DNA of 61,607 bases, from the NCBI GenBank assembly GCA_019114745.1, contig DXEY01000155.1, positions 1 through 61,607 on the forward strand. Reading direction: 5' to 3'. The stretch is from Candidatus Mediterraneibacter colneyensis (GTDB lineage Bacteria > Bacillota > Clostridia > Lachnospirales > Lachnospiraceae). The notes under the pieces were generated by a model that saw only the letters and a list, made by a program, of their open reading frames with translations, had not been told where the DNA came from and did no database searches. The stretch's first letter is position 1. Each line of letters begins with the position of its first letter. Both the position numbers and the translations under genes were made by a program. Of this stretch, positions 25,535 through 33,146 are shown piece by piece.

Positions 25535-26204
25535 AATACTGATCGTGGAGGACGACAGATATATTATACGCTTCATGGATATGAGCATGAAGGAAGAAGA
25601 GTATACGATCTCCGTCGCAAGGACGATAAGAGAAGCGCTTACCCTGTTTTTTGCAAATCATCCGGATCTGGTAATACTGGATCTGGGACTCCCCGATGGG
25701 GACGGGATCGAAGTGCTCAAAAGGATCAGAGAAAATTCGGATATCCCGGTGATCGTAGTTTCGGCACGGCAGGAAGAGGACGAAAAAATACGTGCGCTTG
25801 ACGCGGGCGCGGATGATTATGTGACCAAGCCGTTTTATATGGGGGAGCTGCTGGCAAGGGTGCGCGCGGCGCTCCGCAGGCTCGAAAACCGTGTTGCGGA
25901 GAAGGATCCGAAATATGAGGACGGCGATCTGGTCGTTGATTTTGAAAACAGGATCGTAGAGGCGGGAGGACGTGAGATACATCTTACTCCGATGGAATAC
26001 AAGATTCTGGCGCTGCTGATCCTGAACCGGGGCAAAGTATTGACGCACCGCTATATCCTGAAGGAAATCTGGGGATATGCCGAGGGAGCAGACGCAGCTA
26101 CCCTGAGGGTGTTTATGGCGACTCTGCGCAGGAAAATTGAAAAAGATCCATCGAATCCCCAGCACATTCTCACGGAAGTCGGCGTGGGATACCGCTTTAA
26201 GTAA
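25515..26204 (+). CDS. KdpE-like OmpR-family response regulator
   Basis: 229 residues from ATG 25515, which has AAAGGAG 7 bases upstream and overlaps the kinase 3' end by 20 bases. Receiver domain with acidic pair VEDD, phospho-acceptor Asp in LVILDLGLPDGDG and Lys in DDYVTKPFYMGEL. The C-terminal winged helix has HLTPMEYKILALLILNRGKVLTH and the usual VGVGYRFK ending. Pairs with the kinase above. Predicted to bind 11-bp-period direct repeats such as the one at 21372-21392. Confidence 0.92.
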   Translation: MLRMKNEILIVEDDRYIIRFMDMSMKEEEYTISVARTIREALTLFFANHPDLVILDLGLPDGDGIEVLKRIRENSDIPVIVVSARQEEDEKIRALDAGADDYVTKPFYMGELLARVRAALRRLENRVAEKDPKYEDGDLVVDFENRIVEAGGREIHLTPMEYKILALLILNRGKVLTHRYILKEIWGYAEGADAATLRVFMATLRRKIEKDPSNPQHILTEVGVGYRFK

Positions 26205-26206
26205 AC

Positions 26207-26248
26207 AGAGCGCAGAGGACGGGCTGTCCCGTTCATCTGCGCTCTTTT
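26207..26248 (+). terminator. Terminator of the potassium/two-component operon
   Basis: Perfect 10-bp stem AGAGCGCAGA/TCTGCGCTCT, 19-base loop, then TTTAA. The 3' arm overlaps the end of the convergent PHP gene. Confidence 0.75.
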
Positions 26249-26952
26249 AATGCTTTTATCACTCCCGCGGCATCGGCGGATTCCACATAGATCTGATGCT
26301 CCGGTTCGTGGATATCCTCCAGATAATGGGCATCGGAACAGCAGATCACGCTGCATGTTTCAAAATACGGATGCTCCCGTCTGATCCGGTGGAGGTTCTT
26401 AAAATCATGGAACTCCGCGCAGGAAAACGTACTTCCGGGCGGGACGAAACCGAGATTCGAGATCAGGCTCGTGGAAGTTTTGTCAACGTGGGCGGGATAG
26501 GCGATCCCGTGGAAGGATTCCACGAGAGGAAATACATCGTCAAACGGGATGGATGTGGCGTTGATGAGAAGAAGCTCCACTGTGCCGGTCACCTCATCGC
26601 GCTCGTTCATGATCTGCTGCTTTCCGAAGATGTCCTCCCGGTTGGGGACGGGCAGGAGTTTCTCACAGACGAGGGAGTCAAAGGCAAGTGCGTCTTCCAA
26701 AGCAGGGAAGAGGCAGATTACATGTACCTCCTCGGCTGTGGTCAGTTCCATACCTGGGATCACCGTCACTCCGTACTGCTCCCCGTGGTACATGGCAGCG
26801 GGGCAGTTGCGGCAGGTGTTGTGGTCGGTGAGCGCGATCACATCCAGCCCTTTGACTGCCGCCATTCCGGTCAGGTTGGCGGGGGTCATATCGTCATCCC
26901 CGCATGGGGAAAGGCAGGAATGGATATGCAGGTCATAGTAGAGCGGGATCAT
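26233..26952 (-). CDS. PHP-domain metal-dependent phosphoesterase
   Basis: 239 residues. Metal-binding motifs of PHP enzymes are complete: DLHIHSCLSPCGDDD at residues 7-21, VIALTDHNT, the glutamate in IPGMELTTAEEVH, the His in IAYPAHVD and CCSDAHYLEDI near the C-terminus. It resembles YciV/TrpH-type phosphoesterases, which hydrolyse phosphate esters. It is the last gene of the leftward hydrogenase-accessory operon and overlaps the DRTGG gene by four bases. A role in removing a phospho-signal or nucleotide is possible but not shown. Confidence 0.85.
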   Translation of the reverse strand: MIPLYYDLHIHSCLSPCGDDDMTPANLTGMAAVKGLDVIALTDHNTCRNCPAAMYHGEQYGVTVIPGMELTTAEEVHVICLFPALEDALAFDSLVCEKLLPVPNREDIFGKQQIMNERDEVTGTVELLLINATSIPFDDVFPLVESFHGIAYPAHVDKTSTSLISNLGFVPPGSTFSCAEFHDFKNLHRIRREHPYFETCSVICCSDAHYLEDIHEPEHQIYVESADAAGVIKALKERR

Positions 26953-27290
26953 AACTCTCCCGCCTGATAGATCTTCAGGGCGGCGTCAAATACAGGCAGC
27001 CCGGTTGCAAGCACGGCGATGCCTTCCTCCTCCGCCTTCGCAAGCGTATCCGCGTCCAGGGTGACCCCTTCGGCGAGTACGATGCATGCGGTATCAGTCA
27101 GAGACGCCACTGCGAGGGTATTCTTATTCCCCATAACTGTCACCCAGGCGCAGCCCGCGGGCGCCCTGCCCATGGCAATGCTCAAAAGATCACAGCAGAA
27201 TACCTTTGTGATTTCCCGCTCGGGATTTCCTTTCACTAATGTCGTGCATTCCGGCAGTTCCAGTATGGTCTGAAGTTTCATATCCGTCAC
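26949..27290 (-). CDS. DRTGG-domain protein (distal copy)
   Basis: 113 residues, a single DRTGG-like domain: KLQTILELPECTTLVKGNPEREITKVFCCDLLSIAMGRAPAG at the start and EEGIAVLATGLPVFDAALKIY at the end. DRTGG domains occur in phosphotransacetylases and near CBS domains and are suspected ligand-binding modules. It overlaps both neighbours by four bases, so it is translationally coupled. It resembles the other DRTGG protein at the head of this operon in length and in the SIAVLAT / GIAVLAT ending. Confidence 0.8.
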   Translation of the reverse strand: MTDMKLQTILELPECTTLVKGNPEREITKVFCCDLLSIAMGRAPAGCAWVTVMGNKNTLAVASLTDTACIVLAEGVTLDADTLAKAEEEGIAVLATGLPVFDAALKIYQAGEL

Positions 27291-28693
27291 ATATCCTTTC
27301 CCATATTTTCAGGCACTCCGAAGGAAGCGAGTTCAGTCGTCAGTTCCCGGATATACCTGTGAAGCAGGGCGTCCTCTTCCTCTGACAACTGCCCGTCCGC
27401 GCTGCCGCTTTGGGTCAGGCGCTCGATCTTCTGCGAGAGCTCCGCGATATTGGAGCGGAGCACATAGATGCAGTCGTTCGGCGCGGCGTCCCCGCGGACA
27501 ATATCCTCTGCAAGAGTCTGGCATGTGGGCGCTCCGCATGATCCGCAGTCGAGACCGGGGAACATGGCGGTGAGCTGCTCCACGTCGTTCATCATCTTCA
27601 GGCTCTCCTTGAAGGTATTCCCGAGCCGGAAGACCGGTTCATACTCCACGTCGTCCGCCCAGTACAGGTTCCGGATCTCGGGATTGTCCTCCAGATGGTT
27701 TTTTGATACAGGCTGGTATTTTGTCAGCCGTTTCGTCTTTGCCATGGCGATGTATGCGTTTTCCACTGTGAGCGTGCCGCCGACGCATCCGCCGCTGCAG
27801 GCGTTGAGCTCCACGAAGGTAAGCCCGTGGAGTTTTTCGTCCTCAAGCTCTTCGAGCACCCGCAGGATATTGACGATGCCGTCCGCCGCAAGATAGTTCT
27901 CCACGAGCAGTCCGCCGGCTTCGCCCCCGGCGTTGCTCCACCCGATGCCGATGCGCCCGGAGTGGGAGAGCGGCTTTAACTGGCTTTCGTCATGCTTCAT
28001 ATGGGGCAGGAGGAGCGGATATACGTCCTTGATCGCCACCACGTTGTCGATATTGCTGCGCTCGATCCCGAGCGGGGATTTCGCGTAGGACACTTTGGAC
28101 GGACAGGGGGAGATGAAGATGATCCCGATCTCCTCCGGCTTCAGCCCTGTCTTTTTCATGGCACGCGCCCGCGCGATCTCAGCGGCTGCTTCTACCGGAG
28201 CTTTGATCGGCAGGAGCCGGGAGATGAGGGCGGGGAACTTCACCCGGATCAGCCGGATGACCGAGGGGCAGGCAGAGCTGATAAAAGGTGCTTCACTGAT
28301 GTGCTCTTTTATGTATTCCCTTGACGCCTCGGATACGAGTTCCGCTGCCGCGCTCACTTCGTACACATCATCAAACCCGAGTTTCAGAAGGGCATTGAGC
28401 ACAATGTCTACATTGGTCAGATTGTTGTACTGTGCATAGAGCGACGGCGCCGGCAGCGCCACCGTGTATTTGAAATTGTTGATCACGGAGAGCGGGTCAT
28501 ATACCGGGATCTTTGCATGGTGCGGGCAGTAGCGTATGCACCTGCCGCAGTCGATGCAGAACTTGTCTATGATGTGCGCCTTCCCGTTATGCACCCGGAT
28601 CGCCTGGGTGGGACAGTATTTGATACAGTTGATACAGCCCCGGCAGGATGCTTCCCTGAGGCGGACGGAACGTATGAATTTATTGTTGTCCAC
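27287..28693 (-). CDS. H-cluster-like [FeFe]-hydrogenase-derived Fe-S protein
   Basis: 468 residues. Two ferredoxin-type 4Fe-4S motifs (CRGCINCIKYC about 17-27, CIDCGRCIRYC about 46-56) precede a domain shaped like the [FeFe]-hydrogenase large C-terminal domain. The H-cluster loops are degenerate but keep one Cys each for L1 and L2 and two for L3: SSACPSV (Cys142), SPCPSK (Cys197) and NACSGGC (Cys299, Cys303). Ala replaces the proton-relay Cys, and GGGQP is lost. A further FeS motif CGSCGAPTC (383-391) follows. It is unlikely to be a normal hydrogenase. It suits a sensor or electron-transfer role like the putative sensory (HydS, group C) enzymes. Confidence 0.8.
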   Translation of the reverse strand: MDNNKFIRSVRLREASCRGCINCIKYCPTQAIRVHNGKAHIIDKFCIDCGRCIRYCPHHAKIPVYDPLSVINNFKYTVALPAPSLYAQYNNLTNVDIVLNALLKLGFDDVYEVSAAAELVSEASREYIKEHISEAPFISSACPSVIRLIRVKFPALISRLLPIKAPVEAAAEIARARAMKKTGLKPEEIGIIFISPCPSKVSYAKSPLGIERSNIDNVVAIKDVYPLLLPHMKHDESQLKPLSHSGRIGIGWSNAGGEAGGLLVENYLAADGIVNILRVLEELEDEKLHGLTFVELNACSGGCVGGTLTVENAYIAMAKTKRLTKYQPVSKNHLEDNPEIRNLYWADDVEYEPVFRLGNTFKESLKMMNDVEQLTAMFPGLDCGSCGAPTCQTLAEDIVRGDAAPNDCIYVLRSNIAELSQKIERLTQSGSADGQLSEEEDALLHRYIRELTTELASFGVPENMGKDM

Positions 28694-28732
28694 AGCATTG
28701 CCTCCTTCCGTCTCTGTTCTGCCCCGGCGGGC

Positions 28733-29155
28733 TTACAGACAGACTTTCATTGTGATCGCCGTACCCTCGCCGATCACCGTGTCAATGGTCATCTCATCGG
28801 TAAAGCGCTTCATGTTCGGCAGTCCCATCCCGGCGCCGAAGCCCAGAGAACGCACTTCTTCCCGGGCGGTGGAGAATCCCTCCTGCATCGCCTGTTCCAC
28901 ATCGGGGATCCCGGGGCCGCTGTCGGAGAGCACCATTGTGATGTCGTTGTCGGATATGGTGACTGTGATCGTCCCGCCGTTGGCGTGGATGACCATGTTG
29001 ATCTCCCCCTCGTACATGGCGATGGCGACCTTGCGGATCACCTCGCCCGGCACGCCGAGCATCTTCAGTTTGTTTTTGACGGAGCTGCTGGCTTCCCCGG
29101 CGCGGGTGAAGTCGTCGCCGTCAATGATATATGTAAAGATAAGCTGATCGCCCAT
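28733..29155 (-). CDS. RsbW-like anti-sigma/serine kinase-type ATPase
   Basis: 140 residues, a lone GHKL ATPase domain. The N-box reads VIRKVAIAMYEGEINMVIHANGG (E-x3-N), the G1 box DSGPGIPD and the G2 box GFGAGMGLPNMKRF. Such proteins (RsbW, SpoIIAB) phosphorylate a serine on STAS partner proteins and may bind sigma factors; no STAS gene is in the window. It sits between a DRTGG gene (boundary with no gap) and the H-cluster-like protein, so it is likely to relay its redox signal. Confidence 0.82.
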   Translation of the reverse strand: MGDQLIFTYIIDGDDFTRAGEASSSVKNKLKMLGVPGEVIRKVAIAMYEGEINMVIHANGGTITVTISDNDITMVLSDSGPGIPDVEQAMQEGFSTAREEVRSLGFGAGMGLPNMKRFTDEMTIDTVIGEGTAITMKVCL

Positions 29156-29500
29156 TTAAGCACCTCCCCGCAGACCGTTTTCATACAGGATGCCGCAGGT
29201 GGTGAACATAAAATGATCCGTGGCAAGGACGGCAATGGATTTGCCGCGAGCCAGCGCGAGCATGTTTTCATCCGGCATCTTGCCCCGCACAAAAATGATG
29301 CAGCAGATGTCCAGCATCTCAGCGGTGCGCACGACCTGAGGATTGCACAGGCCTGTGATCAGTACGGAACACTGGCCGCACATCGCAAGGACATCGCTCA
29401 TCATATCAGCCGAAAAGACGAACTGTACATCCAGATCGGCAAGTTCTTCCCCGTACAGGAATTTCGCATCCAGGACTTGCTGCATTTCTCTGATCTTCAT
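29156..29500 (-). CDS. DRTGG-domain protein (proximal copy)
   Basis: 114 residues, first gene of the leftward operon. The domain begins MKIREMQQVLDAKFLYGEE and carries FVFSADMMSDVLAMCGQCSVLITG and GKSIAVLATDHFMFTTCGILYENG. It is close in size and layout to the second DRTGG protein three genes on. Ligand unknown. AGGAGG lies 6 bases before the ATG, and a good promoter precedes it. Four genes in tight order (DRTGG, ATPase, Fe-S protein, DRTGG) point to one complex or pathway. Confidence 0.8.
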   Translation of the reverse strand: MKIREMQQVLDAKFLYGEELADLDVQFVFSADMMSDVLAMCGQCSVLITGLCNPQVVRTAEMLDICCIIFVRGKMPDENMLALARGKSIAVLATDHFMFTTCGILYENGLRGGA

Positions 29501-29542
29501 AAGCCCTCCTGATAATAAATTGAGATGGTTTTCGTTTCAGTC

Positions 29543-29571
29543 AGTATAACATCTGACCCTGTAAAAAGCAA
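29543..29571 (-). promoter_or_regulatory. Promoter of leftward DRTGG operon
   Basis: Read on the minus strand: TTGCTT, 17 bp, TATACT (plus-strand coordinates 29566-29571 and 29543-29548). Confidence 0.6.
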
Positions 29572-29712
29572 TAATTGAGTGTACAGCATGCGGCAGCACG
29601 AATTGTTATAAGTGATTTTTGTGATATAAAACAAAATAGTCCGAAAAGTGTATATATGTCATAAAAATGAACGAAAATTAACAAATTGTAAGTGGCTTAT
29701 TGCGATATCATA

Positions 29713-29721
29713 TGGTATCAT
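29713..29721 (+). promoter_or_regulatory. Possible extended -10 for hydC operon
   Basis: TGGTATCAT fits the extended -10 pattern TGnTATnAT. No clear -35 lies 17 bp upstream. It overlaps the 16-bp near-palindrome at 29704-29719, which could be an operator. Confidence 0.35.
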
Positions 29722-29763
29722 TTATTTAATGAGCACAAAAAAACCTGTAATACACGCAAATAT

Positions 29764-29781
29764 TTGATAAATAATTAACAA
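29764..29781 (+). promoter_or_regulatory. Rex-like redox operator before hydC
   Basis: TTGATAA-ATAA-TTAACAA matches the clostridial Rex consensus TTGTTAA-N4-TTAACAA at 13 of 14 fixed positions. Rex is an NADH/NAD-responsive repressor of fermentation and hydrogenase genes. The site lies 39 bp before the hydC ATG. Confidence 0.65.
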
Positions 29782-29820
29782 AACGCGTGTTTTCGGGAAA
29801 AGAGAAATGGAGGTTGAAGA

Positions 29821-30315
29821 ATGGCAGCTAAGAAAGGAACAGTTCCATTTTCCGGGACAAAAGAACAGGAAGAAGCACTTATGAAAGCGATCGCTGAGCT
29901 CAGGGACGAAAAGGGTGCTTTGATGCCTATCCTGCAGAAAGCGCAGGATATCTACGGCTACCTTCCGATCGAGGTTCAGAAGATGATCTCGGATGAGACA
30001 GGGATCCCAATGGAGAAGATTTACGGCGTTGCGACGTTTTACTCGCAGTTTACGCTGAATCCGAAAGGAAAATACCGCATCTCTGTCTGTCTTGGAACTG
30101 CATGTTATGTCAAAGGTTCCGGCGATATCTATAACGCACTGATGGAGAAACTGGGCATCGTGGGCGGCGAATGTACTCCCGACGGGAAATTTTCGCTGGA
30201 TGCCTGCCGGTGTGTCGGCGCATGCGGCCTTGCGCCGGTCATGATGATCAATGACGAAGTATACGGCAGACTGACGGTAGACGATATTGACGGCATTCTT
30301 GCAAAATACGAGTAA
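29821..30315 (+). CDS. hydC: Bifurcating hydrogenase subunit HydC (NuoE-like)
   Basis: 164 residues, thioredoxin-like 2Fe-2S protein. The middle has IYGYLPIEVQKMISDETGIPMEKIYGVATFYSQF, the NuoE hallmark. Cluster ligands are in SVCLGTACYVKGS and LDACRCVGACGLAPVM. Part of the HydABC complex, which couples ferredoxin and NADH oxidation to hydrogen formation (or the reverse). First gene of the rightward operon and under the Rex-like site. GGAGG precedes its ATG. Confidence 0.93.
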   Translation: MAAKKGTVPFSGTKEQEEALMKAIAELRDEKGALMPILQKAQDIYGYLPIEVQKMISDETGIPMEKIYGVATFYSQFTLNPKGKYRISVCLGTACYVKGSGDIYNALMEKLGIVGGECTPDGKFSLDACRCVGACGLAPVMMINDEVYGRLTVDDIDGILAKYE

Positions 30316-30318
30316 GCT

Positions 30319-30879
30319 ATGATGCCGGAGATCGCTCTGAATATTCTGGATGTGGCTGAAAATTCTGTGCGCGCAGAGGCTTCCCTGATCGAGATCACCG
30401 TATCGGTGAAGCCGGAAGCGGACTCCCTTACCGTTACGGTCAGAGACGACGGATGCGGTATGACAGAAGAGCAGCTTGAGCGGGTGCAGGATCCGTTCTA
30501 TACGACGAGGACGACCCGGAAAGTAGGGCTTGGAGTCCCGTTTTTCAGGCAGGCGGCAGAGAGCGCGGGGGGCAGCTTTCAGATTGATTCAGAAAAAGGA
30601 AAGGGAACTACAGTGACGGCGGTGTTTGCCCTGTCGCATATCGACAGGATGCCGCTTGGAGATATCAGTTCCACCATACATACGCTGATCGTTTTTAACG
30701 CTCAGACGGACTTCAGGTATACTTATGAATATGGAGACAGATGTTTTGTGCTCGATACCCGGCAGATGCGGGAGATCCTGGGAGAAGGGATCTCTTTTTC
30801 AGAGCCGGAGGTATCCGCGTTCATCCGGGAATATCTGGAGACAAATAAGGAAGAGACAGATGGCGGGGCTGAAATTTGA
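30319..30879 (+). CDS. Stand-alone HATPase protein in hydrogenase operon
   Basis: 186 residues. GHKL ATPase domain only: N-box EIALNILDVAENSVRAEAS at residues 3-21, G1 box DDGCGMTEEQLE, the FYTTRTTRKVGLGVPFFRQAAE lid and G2 region, and EKGKGTTVTAVF. No histidine dimerisation box is present and no receiver follows, so it is not an ordinary sensor kinase. The C-terminal 60 residues are unassigned. It sits three bases after hydC and before the ferredoxin gene. It is a regulator or ATP-dependent assembly partner of the complex; which one is not known. Confidence 0.8.
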   Translation: MMPEIALNILDVAENSVRAEASLIEITVSVKPEADSLTVTVRDDGCGMTEEQLERVQDPFYTTRTTRKVGLGVPFFRQAAESAGGSFQIDSEKGKGTTVTAVFALSHIDRMPLGDISSTIHTLIVFNAQTDFRYTYEYGDRCFVLDTRQMREILGEGISFSEPEVSAFIREYLETNKEETDGGAEI

Positions 30880-30935
30880 AACTATGTTTTTCACAGCGAA
30901 TTTATTTGCTGAACTGACAGAAATGGAGGACTTAT

Positions 30936-31337
30936 ATGAAATCTCTTGAAGAATTACGCGCGATCAGAGCGAAGATGCAGGGAAAGGTCGGCGTCCGCGC
31001 GGAGAATGAGAACCAGATCCGCGTAGTGGTCGGAATGGCGACCTGCGGGATCGCCAGCGGTGCAAGACCAGTCCTGACCGCGCTTTCCGACGCGGTGCAG
31101 GAGCAGAACCTGAGCGAGAAGATCTGCGTGACCCAGACCGGGTGCATCGGACTGTGCCAGTACGAGCCGATCGTGGAAGTGATGGAACCGGGAAAAGAGA
31201 AGGTGACTTACGTGAAGATGACCCCTGAGAAGGCGCTGGAAGTGCTGCGCCTCCATCTGCAGGGCGGTCAGGTCGTGACGAAGTATACACTGAGCGCGGC
31301 TCAGGATCGGAATGCAAACCAGGGAAAGGAGGCGTAA
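30936..31337 (+). CDS. Thioredoxin-like [2Fe-2S] ferredoxin
   Basis: 133 residues. After an N-terminal helical segment, the domain VVVGMATCGIASGARPVLTAL ... VTQTGCIGLCQYEPIVEV carries the four Cys of a thioredoxin-fold 2Fe-2S ferredoxin (C-x11ish-spaced pair, then C-x3-C). It resembles the N-terminal module of HydB and NuoE. Found in many clostridial hydABC operons as a small extra subunit; it probably passes electrons within or to HydB. AATGGAGG precedes the start. Confidence 0.85.
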   Translation: MKSLEELRAIRAKMQGKVGVRAENENQIRVVVGMATCGIASGARPVLTALSDAVQEQNLSEKICVTQTGCIGLCQYEPIVEVMEPGKEKVTYVKMTPEKALEVLRLHLQGGQVVTKYTLSAAQDRNANQGKEA

Positions 31338-31343
31338 GAAAAT

Positions 31344-33131
31344 ATGTATCGTTCACATGTACTCGTCTGCGGCGGAACAGGATGTACCTCTTCCGGCAGC
31401 CAGAGGATCCGGGAGAGACTGGAAAAAGAGATCGCCGCAAACGGACTGACGGAAGAAGTCGGTGTGGTACAGACCGGATGTTTCGGTCTCTGTGCCCTCG
31501 GGCCGATCATGATCGTCTATCCTGAGGGAACATTTTATTCAATGGTTCAGGAGGACGATATCCCCGAGATCGTGGCAGAGCATCTGCTCAAGGGCAGAGT
31601 TGTCACAAGGCTTCTCTATGATGAGACGACGAAGTCGGATAAGATCATCCCCCTCAACGAGACAAACTTTTATAAAAAGCAGCACAGGGTAGCGCTCCGC
31701 AACTGCGGCGTCATCAATCCTGAGAATATCGACGAATACATCGGCACGGGCGGCTATGAGGCGCTGGGTGTTGTGCTCACCGAGAAAAAGCCGGAAGATG
31801 TGATCCAGATCCTTCTGGACAGCGGGCTCAGAGGAAGGGGAGGCGCAGGATTCCCCACCGGGCTGAAGTGGAAGTTTGCCGCGGCAAATGAGGCGGATCA
31901 GAAATATGTCTGCTGTAACGCGGACGAAGGAGATCCGGGAGCGTTTATGGATCGTTCGATCCTGGAAGGCGATCCCCATGCAGTGCTGGAGGCGATGGCT
32001 ATCGCGGGCTATGCGATCGGGGCGTCCCAGGGATATATCTATGTCCGCGCCGAGTATCCCATCGCGGTGAAACGTCTGGAGATCGCCATCGGGCAGGCGA
32101 GAGAGTACGGCCTGTTAGGAAAGAATATCTTCGACAGCGGATTTGACTTCGACATCGAGCTCAGGCTCGGGGCAGGAGCGTTCGTCTGCGGCGAGGAGAC
32201 TGCGCTGATGACTTCCATCGAAGGCAACAGGGGCGAGCCGCGCCCGCGTCCGCCTTACCCGGCTCTGAAAGGGCTCTTCCAGAAGCCGACTATATTAAAT
32301 AACGTGGAAACGTATGCCAACATCCCCCAGATCATTGTCAACGGCCCGGAGTGGTTCGCCTCTATGGGAACGGAAAAATCAAAGGGCACGAAGGTCTTTG
32401 CCCTGGGAGGAAAGATCAATAATACCGGACTTGTGGAGATCCCCATGGGGACAACGCTCCGTGAGATCGTAGAAGAGATCGGAGGCGGAGTGCCAAACGG
32501 AAAGAAATTCAAGGCAGCCCAGACAGGAGGCCCTTCGGGAGGATGTATTCCGGCAGAGCACCTGGACGTCCCCATCGATTACGACAACCTGATCGCCATC
32601 GGCTCTATGATGGGATCCGGCGGACTGATCATCATGGACGAAGATACGTGTATGGTGGATATCGCCAAATTCTTCCTGGAATTTACCGTGGATGAGTCCT
32701 GTGGAAAATGTACTCCGTGCCGGATCGGAACAAGGCGTATGCTGGAGATCCTGGATAAGATCACCAAAGGGCAGGCGACGATGGAGGATCTGGATAAACT
32801 TGAGGAGCTCTGCTGTCACCTGAAAGAAAATTCTCTCTGTGCCCTCGGACAGACGGCGCCCAATCCGGTGCTTTCCACCCTGCGGTATTTCAGGGACGAG
32901 TATATCGCACATATTGTCGATAAGAAATGTCCGGCCGGTGTCTGCAAGGATCTGCTCCAGTACAGGATCGACCCGGATAAATGTAAGGGATGTACGCTCT
33001 GCGCGAGGACGTGTCCGGCTGACGCGATCATCGGTAAGGTAAAAGAAGTACATATGATCAACCCCGAGAAATGTCTGAAGTGCGGCGCCTGCATGGAGAA
33101 ATGCCGGTTCGGCGCGATCTATAAAGAATAA
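31344..33131 (+). CDS. hydB: Bifurcating hydrogenase subunit HydB (NuoF-like, FMN/NADH)
   Basis: 595 residues. Order of domains: thioredoxin-like 2Fe-2S (VCGGTGCTSSGS and QTGCFGLCALGP, about 1-90); NuoF core with the FMN/NADH site GLRGRGGAGFPTGLKW, CNADEGDPGAFMDR and ERG-like CGEETALMTSIEGNRGEPR; SLBB; the NuoF-type 4Fe-4S motif ESCGKCTPCRIGTRR; and a C-terminal 2x4Fe-4S ferredoxin (CKGCTLCARTCPAD, CLKCGACMEKCRFG). This is the complete HydB layout and the likely site of electron bifurcation. Joined closely to the flanking genes. Confidence 0.95.
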   Translation: MYRSHVLVCGGTGCTSSGSQRIRERLEKEIAANGLTEEVGVVQTGCFGLCALGPIMIVYPEGTFYSMVQEDDIPEIVAEHLLKGRVVTRLLYDETTKSDKIIPLNETNFYKKQHRVALRNCGVINPENIDEYIGTGGYEALGVVLTEKKPEDVIQILLDSGLRGRGGAGFPTGLKWKFAAANEADQKYVCCNADEGDPGAFMDRSILEGDPHAVLEAMAIAGYAIGASQGYIYVRAEYPIAVKRLEIAIGQAREYGLLGKNIFDSGFDFDIELRLGAGAFVCGEETALMTSIEGNRGEPRPRPPYPALKGLFQKPTILNNVETYANIPQIIVNGPEWFASMGTEKSKGTKVFALGGKINNTGLVEIPMGTTLREIVEEIGGGVPNGKKFKAAQTGGPSGGCIPAEHLDVPIDYDNLIAIGSMMGSGGLIIMDEDTCMVDIAKFFLEFTVDESCGKCTPCRIGTRRMLEILDKITKGQATMEDLDKLEELCCHLKENSLCALGQTAPNPVLSTLRYFRDEYIAHIVDKKCPAGVCKDLLQYRIDPDKCKGCTLCARTCPADAIIGKVKEVHMINPEKCLKCGACMEKCRFGAIYKE

Positions 33132-33146
33132 GGGAGGGCAGAGAAG

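Larger units (their letters stand above)
29501..29820. other. 320-bp divergent intergenic region of the hydrogenase locus
   Basis: AT-rich and without a gene. It holds a leftward promoter (29543-29571), a near-palindrome GATATCATATGGTATC (29704-29719) overlapping a possible rightward extended -10, the palindrome CAAATATTTG (29757-29766) and a Rex-like operator (29764-29781). The hydC ribosome binding site AATGGAGG is just before 29821. Confidence 0.8.

Noticed and set aside
26296..26967. Plus-strand open frame of 223 codons over the PHP gene
   Set aside because: Shadow of the PHP gene, which has full metal-binding motifs.
28517..29512. Long plus-strand open frame of 331 codons
   Set aside because: It lies antisense to the DRTGG, ATPase and Fe-S genes, has no ribosome binding site and gives no recognisable domain; the minus-strand genes have clear motifs.
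29618..29636. Second Rex-like site (TTGTGATATAAAACAA)
   Set aside because: The half-sites are two bases too close and only partly match; much weaker than the site at 29764.
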